From positions 1-64,000 of the forward strand of contig NZ_FNBF01000001.1 of the NCBI RefSeq assembly GCF_900102225.1: a stretch of DNA of 64,000 nt, written 5' to 3'. Origin of the DNA: Eubacterium pyruvativorans (lineage in GTDB: Bacteria; Bacillota; Clostridia; Peptostreptococcales; Anaerovoracaceae). Shown one piece after another: positions 32,844 through 42,100 of the stretch. Every line of letters begins with the position of its first letter. Within the stretch, counting starts at the first letter, position 1. The notes beneath the pieces are model-generated. The model did no database searches, was not told where the DNA came from, and saw nothing but the letters and a program-made list of their open reading frames with translations. The position numbers and the translations under genes were made by a program.

Positions 32844-33863
32844 ATGCTGCTGCGGGAGAATCTGGAACAGCGGGAGAAGGAATGGCTCCGGCCGGAGGCT
32901 TCGAAAGCGGCCGAAAGCAGGGGACGCAGAGAACGGGAGGAGGAGTGCCCGTATCGTACGGTATTTCAGCGGGACCGGGACCGGATCATTCATTCGAAAG
33001 CTTTCCGGCGCCTGATGCACAAGACCCAGGTGTTCCTTTCTCCGGAAGGGGATCACTACCGGACCCGTCTGACCCATACACTGGAAGTGAGTCAGGTGGC
33101 CAGAACCCTGGCCCGGGCGCTGAACCTGAATGAGGACCTGACAGAAGCTATTGCCCTGGGGCATGATCTGGGACACACACCGTTCGGTCATAACGGAGAA
33201 ATGATTCTGAACCGGATTCATCCCGGCGGATTCCGCCATAATGAGCAGAGTCTCCGGGTGGTGGACCGGCTGGAATCTCATCGGGGGAAACAGGGGATGA
33301 ACCTGACTTTCGAGGTGCGGGACGGCATTCTGAATCATCCGGGAGATCGGAAGCCTGCCACCCTGGAGGGCCAGATTGTAAAAATCAGTGACCGGATTGC
33401 GTATATCAATCACGACATTGATGACGCCGTGCGAAGCGGCGTCATTACAGAGGCGGACCTTCCGCCGGAACCGGTCCGCCTGTTCGGCAGCGGGCACGGA
33501 GAACGGATTGACAGTATGATCTCCGCTGTGATCCGAAACAGCGACGGGAAACCTTTTGTCCGCATGGACGAAGAACATATGGCGGAAATGGACCGTCTTC
33601 GGAACTACATGTTCCGGCAGGTTTACAACAGTCCGGCGGTGAAGCGGGAAGAGGATCTGATGAAGGTGGATACGGTCATTACCTCGCTGTATGACTATTA
33701 TCTGCATCACCCTTCTGAATTGCCGGCGGAATACCGGAAGCTGATCCCGGAGGACGGGCTTGCCGAGGCGGTGAAAGACCACATTGCCGGTATGACAGAT
33801 CGTTTCGCACTGACGACATATGCACGCCTGTTCGGGCCGGCGGGCCCGGGGGCACAGGTGTGA
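32844..33863 (+). CDS. dgt: dGTPase-like dNTP triphosphohydrolase (HD domain)
   Basis: The 339-residue protein has the metal-binding HD signature: TRLTHTLEV, GHDLGHTPFGHNGE, and later a DRIAYINHDIDD segment. It hydrolyses dNTPs to deoxynucleosides and triphosphate. A Dgt-like protein directly before dnaG is a common Firmicute arrangement. gaaggggtg precedes the ATG at 32844. Confidence 0.92.
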   Translation: MLLRENLEQREKEWLRPEASKAAESRGRREREEECPYRTVFQRDRDRIIHSKAFRRLMHKTQVFLSPEGDHYRTRLTHTLEVSQVARTLARALNLNEDLTEAIALGHDLGHTPFGHNGEMILNRIHPGGFRHNEQSLRVVDRLESHRGKQGMNLTFEVRDGILNHPGDRKPATLEGQIVKISDRIAYINHDIDDAVRSGVITEADLPPEPVRLFGSGHGERIDSMISAVIRNSDGKPFVRMDEEHMAEMDRLRNYMFRQVYNSPAVKREEDLMKVDTVITSLYDYYLHHPSELPAEYRKLIPEDGLAEAVKDHIAGMTDRFALTTYARLFGPAGPGAQV

Positions 33864-33902
33864 GCGGACAGAAGGAAGAGAAAGGAGGATCACTGAAACG
33901 CC

Positions 33903-35675
33903 ATGGCATCATTTACGAAGGCTTCCGTGGAGAACCTGAAAAATCAGGTGAACATCGTGGATGTGGTCGGCCGCGCCGTGAAGCTGAAGCGGGCCGGATC
34001 CTATTTCAAAGGGCTCTGTCCGTTTCACAATGAGAAGACGCCTTCCTTCACGGTCTCGGATACCAGGCAGTATTTCACATGCTTCGGATGCGGCGCCCGG
34101 GGGGACGTCATCGAATTCATGATGCGGTATTACAACCTGGGATTCGGAGAAGCGGTTGAGAAACTGGCGGAAGAGTACGGTGTGAAACTGGAACGGCGCA
34201 GCGGATACCGTGATCAGAATCTGAAGGAGTACTACGACGTGAACCAGATGGCTGCCCGGTATTTCTATCGGGCATTCACCGGAGGACCGAATCCGGGCTA
34301 TTCCTATATGAAGGGAAGAGAGATCACCCCCCGGATTCTGAAGAAATTCGGAATCGGCTATGCGGACGGAGAGTGGGACAGTCTGTACCGTTACCTGAAA
34401 TCAAACGGCGTCCGGGATGAAATAATGCTGGAACTGGGTTTAGTATCCCGGAGCCGGGGTAAAATTCATGATAGATTTCGCAATCGTGTCATGTTCCCGA
34501 TTATCAACACCAACGGGAAGGTGATTGGATTCGGCGGCCGGGCCCTGGAGAAGGACGCCCGGGCGAAGTATCTGAATTCGCCGGAAAGCAAGGTGTTTCT
34601 GAAGAAGAATAACCTGTACGGGCTGAATTTGTCCCGGCAGGCGGCGGGGAAGGAAGGATTCCTGATCCTGGTGGAAGGATACATGGATGCTATTTCCCTG
34701 TATCAGAGCGGGGTGGAGAATGTCTCGGCGTCCCTGGGAACGGCGTTGACGGAGAACCAGGCCCGGCTGCTGCACCGATATACGAATGACGTGGTTCTGT
34801 CCTATGATGCGGATGCAGCGGGCCGGAAGGCGGCGCTGCGCGGAATTGAAATCCTGAAGGCGGAACAGATGCGGGTCCGGGTGCTGCATGTGACGGATGG
34901 AAAGGACCCGGATGAATATGTGAAGGTGCACGGGAAGGAAGGATTTCTGGAACTCATCGACGGAGCCCTTCCCTATGCGGATTATAAGCTGGATTCTGCG
35001 AAACGGCATTTCGATCTCGCCTCCAGTGAAGGCAGGGTCGGATATCTGAAGGAAGCGGCGCGGATTATTGCGTCGTTGGATCCGGTGGAGCAGGAAGAAT
35101 ACCGCAGCCGGGTGGCCGCCGATATGCATGTGTCGGTGGGTGCGCTGACCCGGGAGGTGGCGGAAGTCAGGGGCGGAGAGGCCCGGGACGACCGGTTCCG
35201 GGGGCGGCGCCTGGACGAACGTGCTGCGCAGGAAACCGAAGTTCTGCGGGAAGTGCCGGCACTGGAGAAGACGCTGGTGAAACTGTTCCTCAGTGACGGA
35301 GCCCTGCTGCGGGAAATGGAAAATTACGACGGCATACTGTCCCATCCGCTGTCGGTTCATGTATACGAAGCAGCCCGGAATGAAATGGAACGAACCGGGA
35401 AGATCGATACGAATGCGATACTGGACGGATTGACGGAGGCGGATTGTGCCGCATTACAGAATATCCTGCGGAATGTGATGATCGATAGAGAGCAGGAACA
35501 GAAAATTTTCGAGGAGTGTGTCCGTTCCTGGAAGAGGAACCGGCTGAAGCAGCGTGAGAAAGAGCTCATTAACATCCTGTCCATGGCGGACGAGGAAAAT
35601 GAGGAACAGACCAGAAACCTCACGGCTGAGCTGGTTCGGATTCAGAGAGAACTGAGAAACGCACACAATCATTAA
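33903..35675 (+). CDS. dnaG: DNA primase
   Basis: The 590-residue protein has the zinc-binding module with Cys39, His42, Cys60 and Cys63, the catalytic core with FGGRALEKD and EGYMDAI, the TOPRIM acidic residues in VVLSYDADAAG, and a C-terminal helicase-binding domain. It makes primers for replication. It precedes rpoD, as in the Firmicute macromolecular synthesis cluster. agaaaggagg is 16-20 bases upstream. Confidence 0.96.
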   Translation: MASFTKASVENLKNQVNIVDVVGRAVKLKRAGSYFKGLCPFHNEKTPSFTVSDTRQYFTCFGCGARGDVIEFMMRYYNLGFGEAVEKLAEEYGVKLERRSGYRDQNLKEYYDVNQMAARYFYRAFTGGPNPGYSYMKGREITPRILKKFGIGYADGEWDSLYRYLKSNGVRDEIMLELGLVSRSRGKIHDRFRNRVMFPIINTNGKVIGFGGRALEKDARAKYLNSPESKVFLKKNNLYGLNLSRQAAGKEGFLILVEGYMDAISLYQSGVENVSASLGTALTENQARLLHRYTNDVVLSYDADAAGRKAALRGIEILKAEQMRVRVLHVTDGKDPDEYVKVHGKEGFLELIDGALPYADYKLDSAKRHFDLASSEGRVGYLKEAARIIASLDPVEQEEYRSRVAADMHVSVGALTREVAEVRGGEARDDRFRGRRLDERAAQETEVLREVPALEKTLVKLFLSDGALLREMENYDGILSHPLSVHVYEAARNEMERTGKIDTNAILDGLTEADCAALQNILRNVMIDREQEQKIFEECVRSWKRNRLKQREKELINILSMADEENEEQTRNLTAELVRIQRELRNAHNH

Positions 35676-35693
35676 TCAGAAGGATCGGGGAAT

Positions 35694-37010
35694 ATGAGCG
35701 AAGAGAAGAAGACAATCTTAACAGAAGAAGCAGAGAGGGACGTCGTTTCGAAAGAGGCGGGGAAGAAGGCAGCCGCACCGAAGAAAACGACGAAGAGGTC
35801 TTCGAAGAACTCCAGGAAGAAGGAAGTGGAGAACGAGCCGAAAGAAAAGGATGACGACTACACATCCAACCTTTCGAAAGAAGAACTGGACAAGATGAAA
35901 AACGTCCTGATCTATCAGCTCGTGAAGAAGGCGGAAGAGAAGAAGGGAAGCCAGAAGAACACACTGACCCATTCTGAGATCTCGGATTTCATCGAGTCAT
36001 TCAGCGTGGACAAGATCGATTCGGAAGCCATGGATGACATCGTCATGTCGCTGATTGACAAGGGAATCACGATCCCGGACAGTGATGATGATCAGACGGA
36101 CGACGAAGACGGAAAGGACGACGGCGTCGTTCTGACGAAGACGGGCGAGATCGACGTGGATGCCACGGTGCCGAAGGGAATCTCGGTGGACGACCCGGTG
36201 CGTATGTACCTGAAGGAAATCGGCAAGGTGCCTCTGCTGACGGCAGAGGAGGAAGTGGAGCTGGCCCAGCGCATGGAAGCGGGGGACGAAGAGGCGAAGA
36301 AGAAACTCTGTGAGGCGAATCTCCGTCTGGTTGTCAGCATTGCGAAGCGCTACGTGGGCAGGGGAATGCTGTTCCTGGATCTGATTCAGGAGGGCAACCT
36401 GGGCCTGATCAAGGCCGTGGACAAGTTCGACTATCGAAAGGGATACAAGTTCTCCACCTACGCCACCTGGTGGATCCGTCAGGCCATCACCCGTTCCATT
36501 GCGGATCAGGCCAGAACGATCCGTATTCCGGTGCACATGGTGGAGACCATCAACAAGCTGATCCGGGAATCCCGGAAACTGCTTCAGGAACTGGGACGGG
36601 AACCGACGCCGGAAGAAATTTCCGCCCGTATGGGCATTCCGGTGGACAAGGTCCGGGAAATCCAGAAGATTGCCCAGGAACCGGTATCCCTGGAAACCCC
36701 GATCGGCGAAGAGGAAGACAGCCATCTGGGTGATTTCATTCCGGACGACGACGTGCCGGCACCGGCGGAAGCGGCGGCATTTTCCATGCTGAAGGAACAG
36801 CTGGTGGAGGTGCTGGGCACACTGACCGACCGGGAGCAGAAGGTCCTTCGGCTCAGGTTCGGGCTGGACGACGGCAGATCCCGGACGCTGGAAGAAGTGG
36901 GAAAGGAATTCGATGTGACCAGAGAGCGGATTCGCCAGATCGAGGCGAAGGCGCTGCGTAAGCTGCGTCATCCGAGCCGCTCGAAGAAACTGAAGGATTA
37001 TCTGGAATAA
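35694..37010 (+). CDS. rpoD: RNA polymerase principal sigma factor
   Basis: The 438-residue protein has a charged N-terminal region, then region 1.2/2 ([48 protein letters not shown]), region 3 and region 4 ([36 protein letters not shown]). It selects promoters of the TTGACA/TATAAT type seen throughout this window. It lies 19 bases after dnaG. Confidence 0.97.
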   Translation: MSEEKKTILTEEAERDVVSKEAGKKAAAPKKTTKRSSKNSRKKEVENEPKEKDDDYTSNLSKEELDKMKNVLIYQLVKKAEEKKGSQKNTLTHSEISDFIESFSVDKIDSEAMDDIVMSLIDKGITIPDSDDDQTDDEDGKDDGVVLTKTGEIDVDATVPKGISVDDPVRMYLKEIGKVPLLTAEEEVELAQRMEAGDEEAKKKLCEANLRLVVSIAKRYVGRGMLFLDLIQEGNLGLIKAVDKFDYRKGYKFSTYATWWIRQAITRSIADQARTIRIPVHMVETINKLIRESRKLLQELGREPTPEEISARMGIPVDKVREIQKIAQEPVSLETPIGEEEDSHLGDFIPDDDVPAPAEAAAFSMLKEQLVEVLGTLTDREQKVLRLRFGLDDGRSRTLEEVGKEFDVTRERIRQIEAKALRKLRHPSRSKKLKDYLE

Positions 37011-37030
37011 TCCGGGAGAGAACGAAGGAT

Positions 37031-37789
37031 ATGAAACTGACAGACAGACTGCAGATGATTGCAGATGGCATCAGGGCAGGGGAAACCATGGCGGACATCG
37101 GAACCGACCATGGTTTTTTGCCGATTTTCCTGGCGGAATCGGGGATCTGCCCGCATGTGATTATGACAGACATCAGTGACGGTTCACTGACAAAGGCCGA
37201 AACGGATCTCCGATCGGCGCAGGGGGAAGGAAATGCAGAACTGGAGGGGAGGACAGAACTCCGTCTGGGAGACGGACTGTCCGTTCTGAAGCCGGGAGAA
37301 GTGGATGTGGTGGTAATCGCCGGCATGGGAGGTATTCTCATGACAGAAATACTGGGCGCAGATCCGGAGAAGACCGGGAGCTTCGGCCGGTTCATTCTGC
37401 AGCCGCGGAATAACCCGGGAAGGCTCCGAGCCTTCCTGCTGGACCGGGGCTTCCGGATTACCCGGGAACAGATCGTGCGGGAACATCGTTTTTTGTGTGA
37501 AATCATCACCGCCGTACCGCCGGGGGATGTCACGGAACCCGGGACCCGTGGGAAAGTGTACGGACTGGATCCCGTGCTGACCGCCGAGCTGGATTACCCG
37601 GATGCACTGCTTTCCGTCGGGGAATCCCTCGGGACGGAGTATCTTCGTCTCCGCCGGGAGAAACATGAACAGGTACTGGCCGCAATCCGGGAAAATGCCC
37701 GGATGTGTGCAGACCGGCAGGCTGAGCTGGAAGAAACCCGGATCCGACGGATCCGGGAATTGGAAGAAAGGCTGGTGAAAGAATCATGA
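37031..37789 (+). CDS. trmK: tRNA (adenine22-N1)-methyltransferase TrmK
   Basis: The 252-residue class I methyltransferase has the SAM motif ADIGTDHGFLPIFL, the following TDISDGSLTKA, and VVIAGMGGILM with the catalytic-site context of TrmK, plus a C-terminal coiled coil. It methylates A22 in tRNA. Its stop overlaps the Nif3-like gene by ATGA. Confidence 0.93.
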   Translation: MKLTDRLQMIADGIRAGETMADIGTDHGFLPIFLAESGICPHVIMTDISDGSLTKAETDLRSAQGEGNAELEGRTELRLGDGLSVLKPGEVDVVVIAGMGGILMTEILGADPEKTGSFGRFILQPRNNPGRLRAFLLDRGFRITREQIVREHRFLCEIITAVPPGDVTEPGTRGKVYGLDPVLTAELDYPDALLSVGESLGTEYLRLRREKHEQVLAAIRENARMCADRQAELEETRIRRIRELEERLVKES

Positions 37790-38595
37790 CGAACAGAGAT
37801 GAAAAGAATCTGATGACGAAGAAGGATCTGGAAGGACTGATTGAGGGGATCTGTCCCTCCGGAATCCAGGAGGACTGGGACAACTGCGGGTGGCAGGTGA
37901 AGACGCCGTCCAATCCCGCGGACACTGTGCTGGTGGCATTGGAAGTGACCGGCGATGTGATTCTGGAAGCGGAGAAGGCCGGGGCGCATGTGATTCTGAC
38001 TCATCATCCGCTGCTTTTCGGCGGCATGAAGAAGATCACGGAGGAGGACCCTGCCGGGGCCTTTGTGCTGGAACTGATCCGGAAGAATATCAGTGTGTAC
38101 AGCTGCCACACTTCATTTGACAAACTGGCGGGCGGCAATAACGATTACCTGGGAGAAGTTCTGGGACTGAAAGAGGTGAGGCAGCCGGGAGAGGAGCCTT
38201 TCTTCAGAACCGGCCGCATTGAACCTGCCGTAACGCTGGGGGCGTTCCGCCGGAATGCAGCAGAAAAACTGGAGATCGACCCGTCCTTCATCCGTCTGTG
38301 CGGCAGTCCGGAACGGATGGTGACGAAGGCGGGATGGTGTACCGGGTCCGGCGCATCTTTTCTGGAAGAGGCGCTGGCGGAAGGCTGTGATCTGTTCATC
38401 ACCGGTGATCTGAAATATCACGATGCGCAGTTCGCCCAGGCGAAGGGGATCGCAGTGATGGATGCCGGCCATTACGGAACGGAGAAGATTTTCGTGCCGA
38501 ATATGGCCCGGAAGCTGGAAGATGCAGCGGCAGATGCCGGAAAAACGCTTCGGATCGTGAAATCAGCCGTTGATATCAACCCGTTTTCATGTTAG
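37786..38595 (+). CDS. Nif3-like dinuclear metal centre protein
   Basis: The 269-residue protein has the family motifs DNCGWQVK, THHPLLF, SCHTSFD and the late DLKYHDA and DAGHYGTE, which provide ligands for two metals. The family forms hexamers. A DUF34/GTP cyclohydrolase-like role has been proposed but the reaction is unsettled. The ATG at 37786 overlaps trmK; an ATG at 37813 is an alternative. Confidence 0.9.
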   Translation: MTNRDEKNLMTKKDLEGLIEGICPSGIQEDWDNCGWQVKTPSNPADTVLVALEVTGDVILEAEKAGAHVILTHHPLLFGGMKKITEEDPAGAFVLELIRKNISVYSCHTSFDKLAGGNNDYLGEVLGLKEVRQPGEEPFFRTGRIEPAVTLGAFRRNAAEKLEIDPSFIRLCGSPERMVTKAGWCTGSGASFLEEALAEGCDLFITGDLKYHDAQFAQAKGIAVMDAGHYGTEKIFVPNMARKLEDAAADAGKTLRIVKSAVDINPFSC

Positions 38596-38598
38596 AAT
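38570..38598 (+). promoter_or_regulatory. Promoter of rnpB
   Basis: TTGATA (38570-38575), 17 bases, TAGAAT (38593-38598), inside the end of the Nif3-like gene. The predicted start about 7-9 bases on coincides with the 5' end of RNase P RNA. Confidence 0.75.
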
Positions 38599-38606
38599 AA
38601 CCACTC

Positions 38607-38950
38607 GTGGGCAGGCCAGACAGTCGCGTGGAGTGAAATCCATGAGGAAAGTCCGGGCTCCGCAGGGCGAGGATGCCGGATAACGTCCGGCGTAGGTAAC
38701 TATAGGGAAAGTGCAACAGAAACACACCGCCGAAACGGATCATGCCGTGGCAAGGTTGAAATGGTGAGGTAAGAGCTCACCGGCGCTGTGGAGACACAGC
38801 GGCCGTGTAAACCCCATCCGGAGCAAGGTCGGAGGACGAGAAGGCGGCGGCCCGTCGCCGTCCGAGAGGTGGACCGCATGAACGCGCAGAGATGTTGCGT
38901 CTAGATAGATGACTGTCTAATACAGAACCCGGCTTACAGACCTGTCCCAC
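38607..38950 (+). ncRNA. rnpB: RNase P RNA, bacterial class A
   Basis: Conserved landmarks are present in order: the CR I segment GAGGAAAGTCCGGGCTCC (about 38640), GTAGGTAACTATAGGG-like CR II/III, the GAAACACACCGCC region, AGAGGTGGACCG, and the 3' segment AGATAGATGACTGTC with CAGAACCCGGCTTACAG. P1 pairs gtgggcagg (38607-38615) with cctgtcccac (38941-38950) with one bulge. It is the catalytic RNA that trims tRNA 5' leaders. Length is 344. Confidence 0.97.
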
Positions 38951-38980
38951 ATTTTCTGAATCAGGAAATCGAAAGAAAAG

Positions 38981-39027
38981 CTTCCGAAAGCGGATCCGCA
39001 GAGGGTCCGCAGCGGAAGTATTTTTTA
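38981..39027 (+). terminator. Terminator of rnpB
   Basis: cttccg...gcggatcc pairs with gggtccgc...cggaag, followed by TATTTTTTATG. The remaining bases to 39196 hold a weak promoter candidate (TTGACG at 39097) and a dyad aacacgaaa/tttcgtgtt at 39071-39096. Confidence 0.85.
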
Positions 39028-39096
39028 TGGAAACAGGAGATTTTCGCTTCCCTTTTTCTGACGCGTTCTTAACACGAAAGGGCGGCTTTTCGTGTT

Positions 39097-39124
39097 TTGA
39101 CGAATCCGGGAATGTGTATATGGA
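39097..39124 (+). promoter_or_regulatory. Candidate promoter of the activase gene
   Basis: TTGACG (39097-39102) and TATGGA (39119-39124) are 16 bases apart, about 70 bases before the start at 39197. The -10 is a poor match. Confidence 0.3.
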
Positions 39125-39196
39125 TTCATGTGTTAAGGAAAAAGTATACTTACTGAAGCAAAATAGCGGAACAAGTAACAGGAGTTATATTAGAGA

Positions 39197-42100
39197 ATGA
39201 GATTAGGAATTGATATCGGATCGACAACCGTGAAGCTGGTACTGCTGGACGACAGCGGTGAGATGATCTACTCAAGATATGAACGTCATATGTCGGACGT
39301 TTTCAACAAGGTACAGGAACTGATAGAGGATCTGTACCGGGAAGTGGGAGATGTGCCGATTCAGCCGGTGATCACCGGGTCCGGCGGTCTGTCCTTTGCG
39401 AAGCTGGTGGGCATCCGGTTCGAACAGGAGGTCATTACCTGTTCGAAGGCGGTGGAAACGCTGATTCCCCAGACAGACTGTGTCATCGAGCTGGGGGGAG
39501 AGGATGCGAAAATCACGTTCTACGGCCAGACGATTGAACAGAGAATGAACGGATCCTGTGCAGGGGGCACCGGTGCGTTCATCGATCAGATGGGAATCCT
39601 GCTGAATACAGACGCCAACGGACTGAATGAGGCGGCGAAGGATTATAAGATCATTTATCCGATCGCAGCCCGGTGCGGTGTGTTCGCCAAGTCGGATATT
39701 CAGCCGCTGATTAATGACGGCGCCCGGGTGGAAGATCTGGCAGCGTCCATCTTCCAGGCGGTGGTGAATCAGACCATCAGCGGCCTGGCCTGCGGCCATC
39801 CGATCCGGGGCAATGTGGCGTTCCTGGGAGGCCCGCTGACATTCATGTCGGAGCTCAGAAAACGGTTCATCGACACACTGGAACTGTCTGAGGACGAAGT
39901 GATTTTCCCGGGCGAAAAGTCCAAGTTCTTCGTGGCGATCGGTGCTGCCATGCTGGCTGCCGGCGAGAAAACCTGTATGCTAACGGAGATTCTGGACCGC
40001 ATCGCCCATGCGGATCAGGCCCTGCTTTCGGACACGCAGCACATGGAACCTCTGTTCCGGACGGAAGAGGAGTATGAGCGGTTTGTGGCTCGTCACAATA
40101 AGGATAAAGTGAAGCGGAAGGATATCCGGAAAGCGAGAGGGATGACCTTCCTGGGGATTGACGCCGGTTCCACCACAACGAAGGCGACGCTGATGGACAG
40201 CGACCGGTGTCTGCTGTTTGAAGAGTATCGCAGCAATGAGGGCAATCCGGCGGAAGTGGTGCGTCAGATTCTGATCGACCTGTACCAGAAGCTGCCGAAG
40301 GGGGCGTATATTGCCAATACCTGCGTCACAGGATACGGCGAAGGGCTGATCAAGGCCGGCTTCCGGGCGGACATGGGAGAGATTGAGACCATGGCCCACT
40401 ATAAGGCGGCCGCTTACTTCCGTCCGGACGTGGATTTCATTCTGGACATCGGCGGACAGGATATGAAATGCATGAAGATCAAGGACGGGGCGATCTACAG
40501 CATCATGCTGAATGAAGCCTGCTCGGCGGGCTGCGGCTCTTTCCTGGAAACTTACGCCAAGTCCGTGAATCTGGATACCCGGGCGTTCGCCCAGGAAGCG
40601 CTGCACTCGGAGAGCCCGGTGGATCTGGGAACCCGCTGTACGGTGTTTATGAATTCCAAGGTGAAGCAGGCCCAGAAGGAAGGCGCCTCCATTGCGGATA
40701 TTTCCGCAGGGCTGTCCTATTCCGTCATCCGGAATGCGCTGTACAAGGTAATCAAAATGCGGAATCCGGACGAGACCGGAGATCATATCGTTGTACAGGG
40801 AGGAACTTTCCTGAATGATGCGGTGCTCCGCAGCTTCGAACAGATTATCGGAAAGGACGTGATCCGGCCGGACATCGCCGGACTGATGGGTGCCTACGGC
40901 TGTGCCATTATCGCACAGGAAAACTATGTGGAAGGAACGAAGTCTTCCATCCTGAGCCGGGAAGAGCTGGATCATTTCCAGATGAAGCACAATAACGGAA
41001 GATGCCACGGCTGTGAGAATCAGTGCCTGCTGACCATCAATATGTTCAGCGACGGACAGCGTTTCATCACGGGAAACCGCTGCGAGAAAGGTGCCGGGAA
41101 CACAGCGAAGAAGAACGAGCTGCCGAACCTGTACCAGTATAAGTTCCAACGTCTGTTTGGGTATCATCCGCTGGATGAAGTGAAGGCGGAGCGGGGAACT
41201 GTGGCTATTCCACGGGTTCTGAACATGTACGAGGACTACCCGTTCTGGTTCCGGTTCTTTACGAATCTGAAATTCAGGGTGGAGCTGTCCCCGGCTTCCA
41301 CGAAGAAAATCTACGAGCTGGGCATCGAAACAATTTCTTCGGATACGGCATGCTATCCGGCGAAACTGGTACACGGCCATGTGCAGTGGCTGGTGAACCA
41401 CGGATATCAGTTCATCTTCTATCCGAGCTTGAATTTCGAACGGAACGAAGATCCGAGTGCGCCGAATCATTTCAACTGCCCGATTGTGGCAACGTATCCG
41501 GAAGTAATCGCCAACAATCTGGACGATGTTTTCGCAGAACACAATGTCCGTTTCCTGCATCCGTTCCTGCCGTTTGACGACGATCAGGCTCTGGTGCGGG
41601 AACTGACCAGAACATTTGCGCCTTATCATATTCCGGAGGAGGAGATCCGGGGTGCAGTGGCTGCCGGCCGACGGGAAATGAAGCAGTATCATGATGATGT
41701 GCGGAAGCAGGGAGAGTATGCGCTGAAGTATGCAAAGGAGCATCACAAGAAGGCGATCGTCCTCTCCGGACGGCCGTATCATGTGGACCCGGAAATCAAC
41801 CACGGCATGGACAAGATGATCAGTTCCTTTGATTTCGTCGTGCTGTCCGAGGATTCTGTGGCTCAGAAGGCGGAATTGGAAAGACCGCTCCGGGTTCTGG
41901 ACCAGTGGGTCTACCATTCCCGGCTGTACAAGGCGGCTCAGTTCGTGAGCCGGCGGGATGATGTGGAACTGATCCAGCTGAATTCTTTCGGATGCGGCCT
42001 GGACGCCGTGACCACCGACCAGGTGGAAGAGATTCTGCGCCGGAACAACAAGCTGTACACAGTGCTGAAAATCGATGAGGTTTCCAACCTGGGCTCTGCG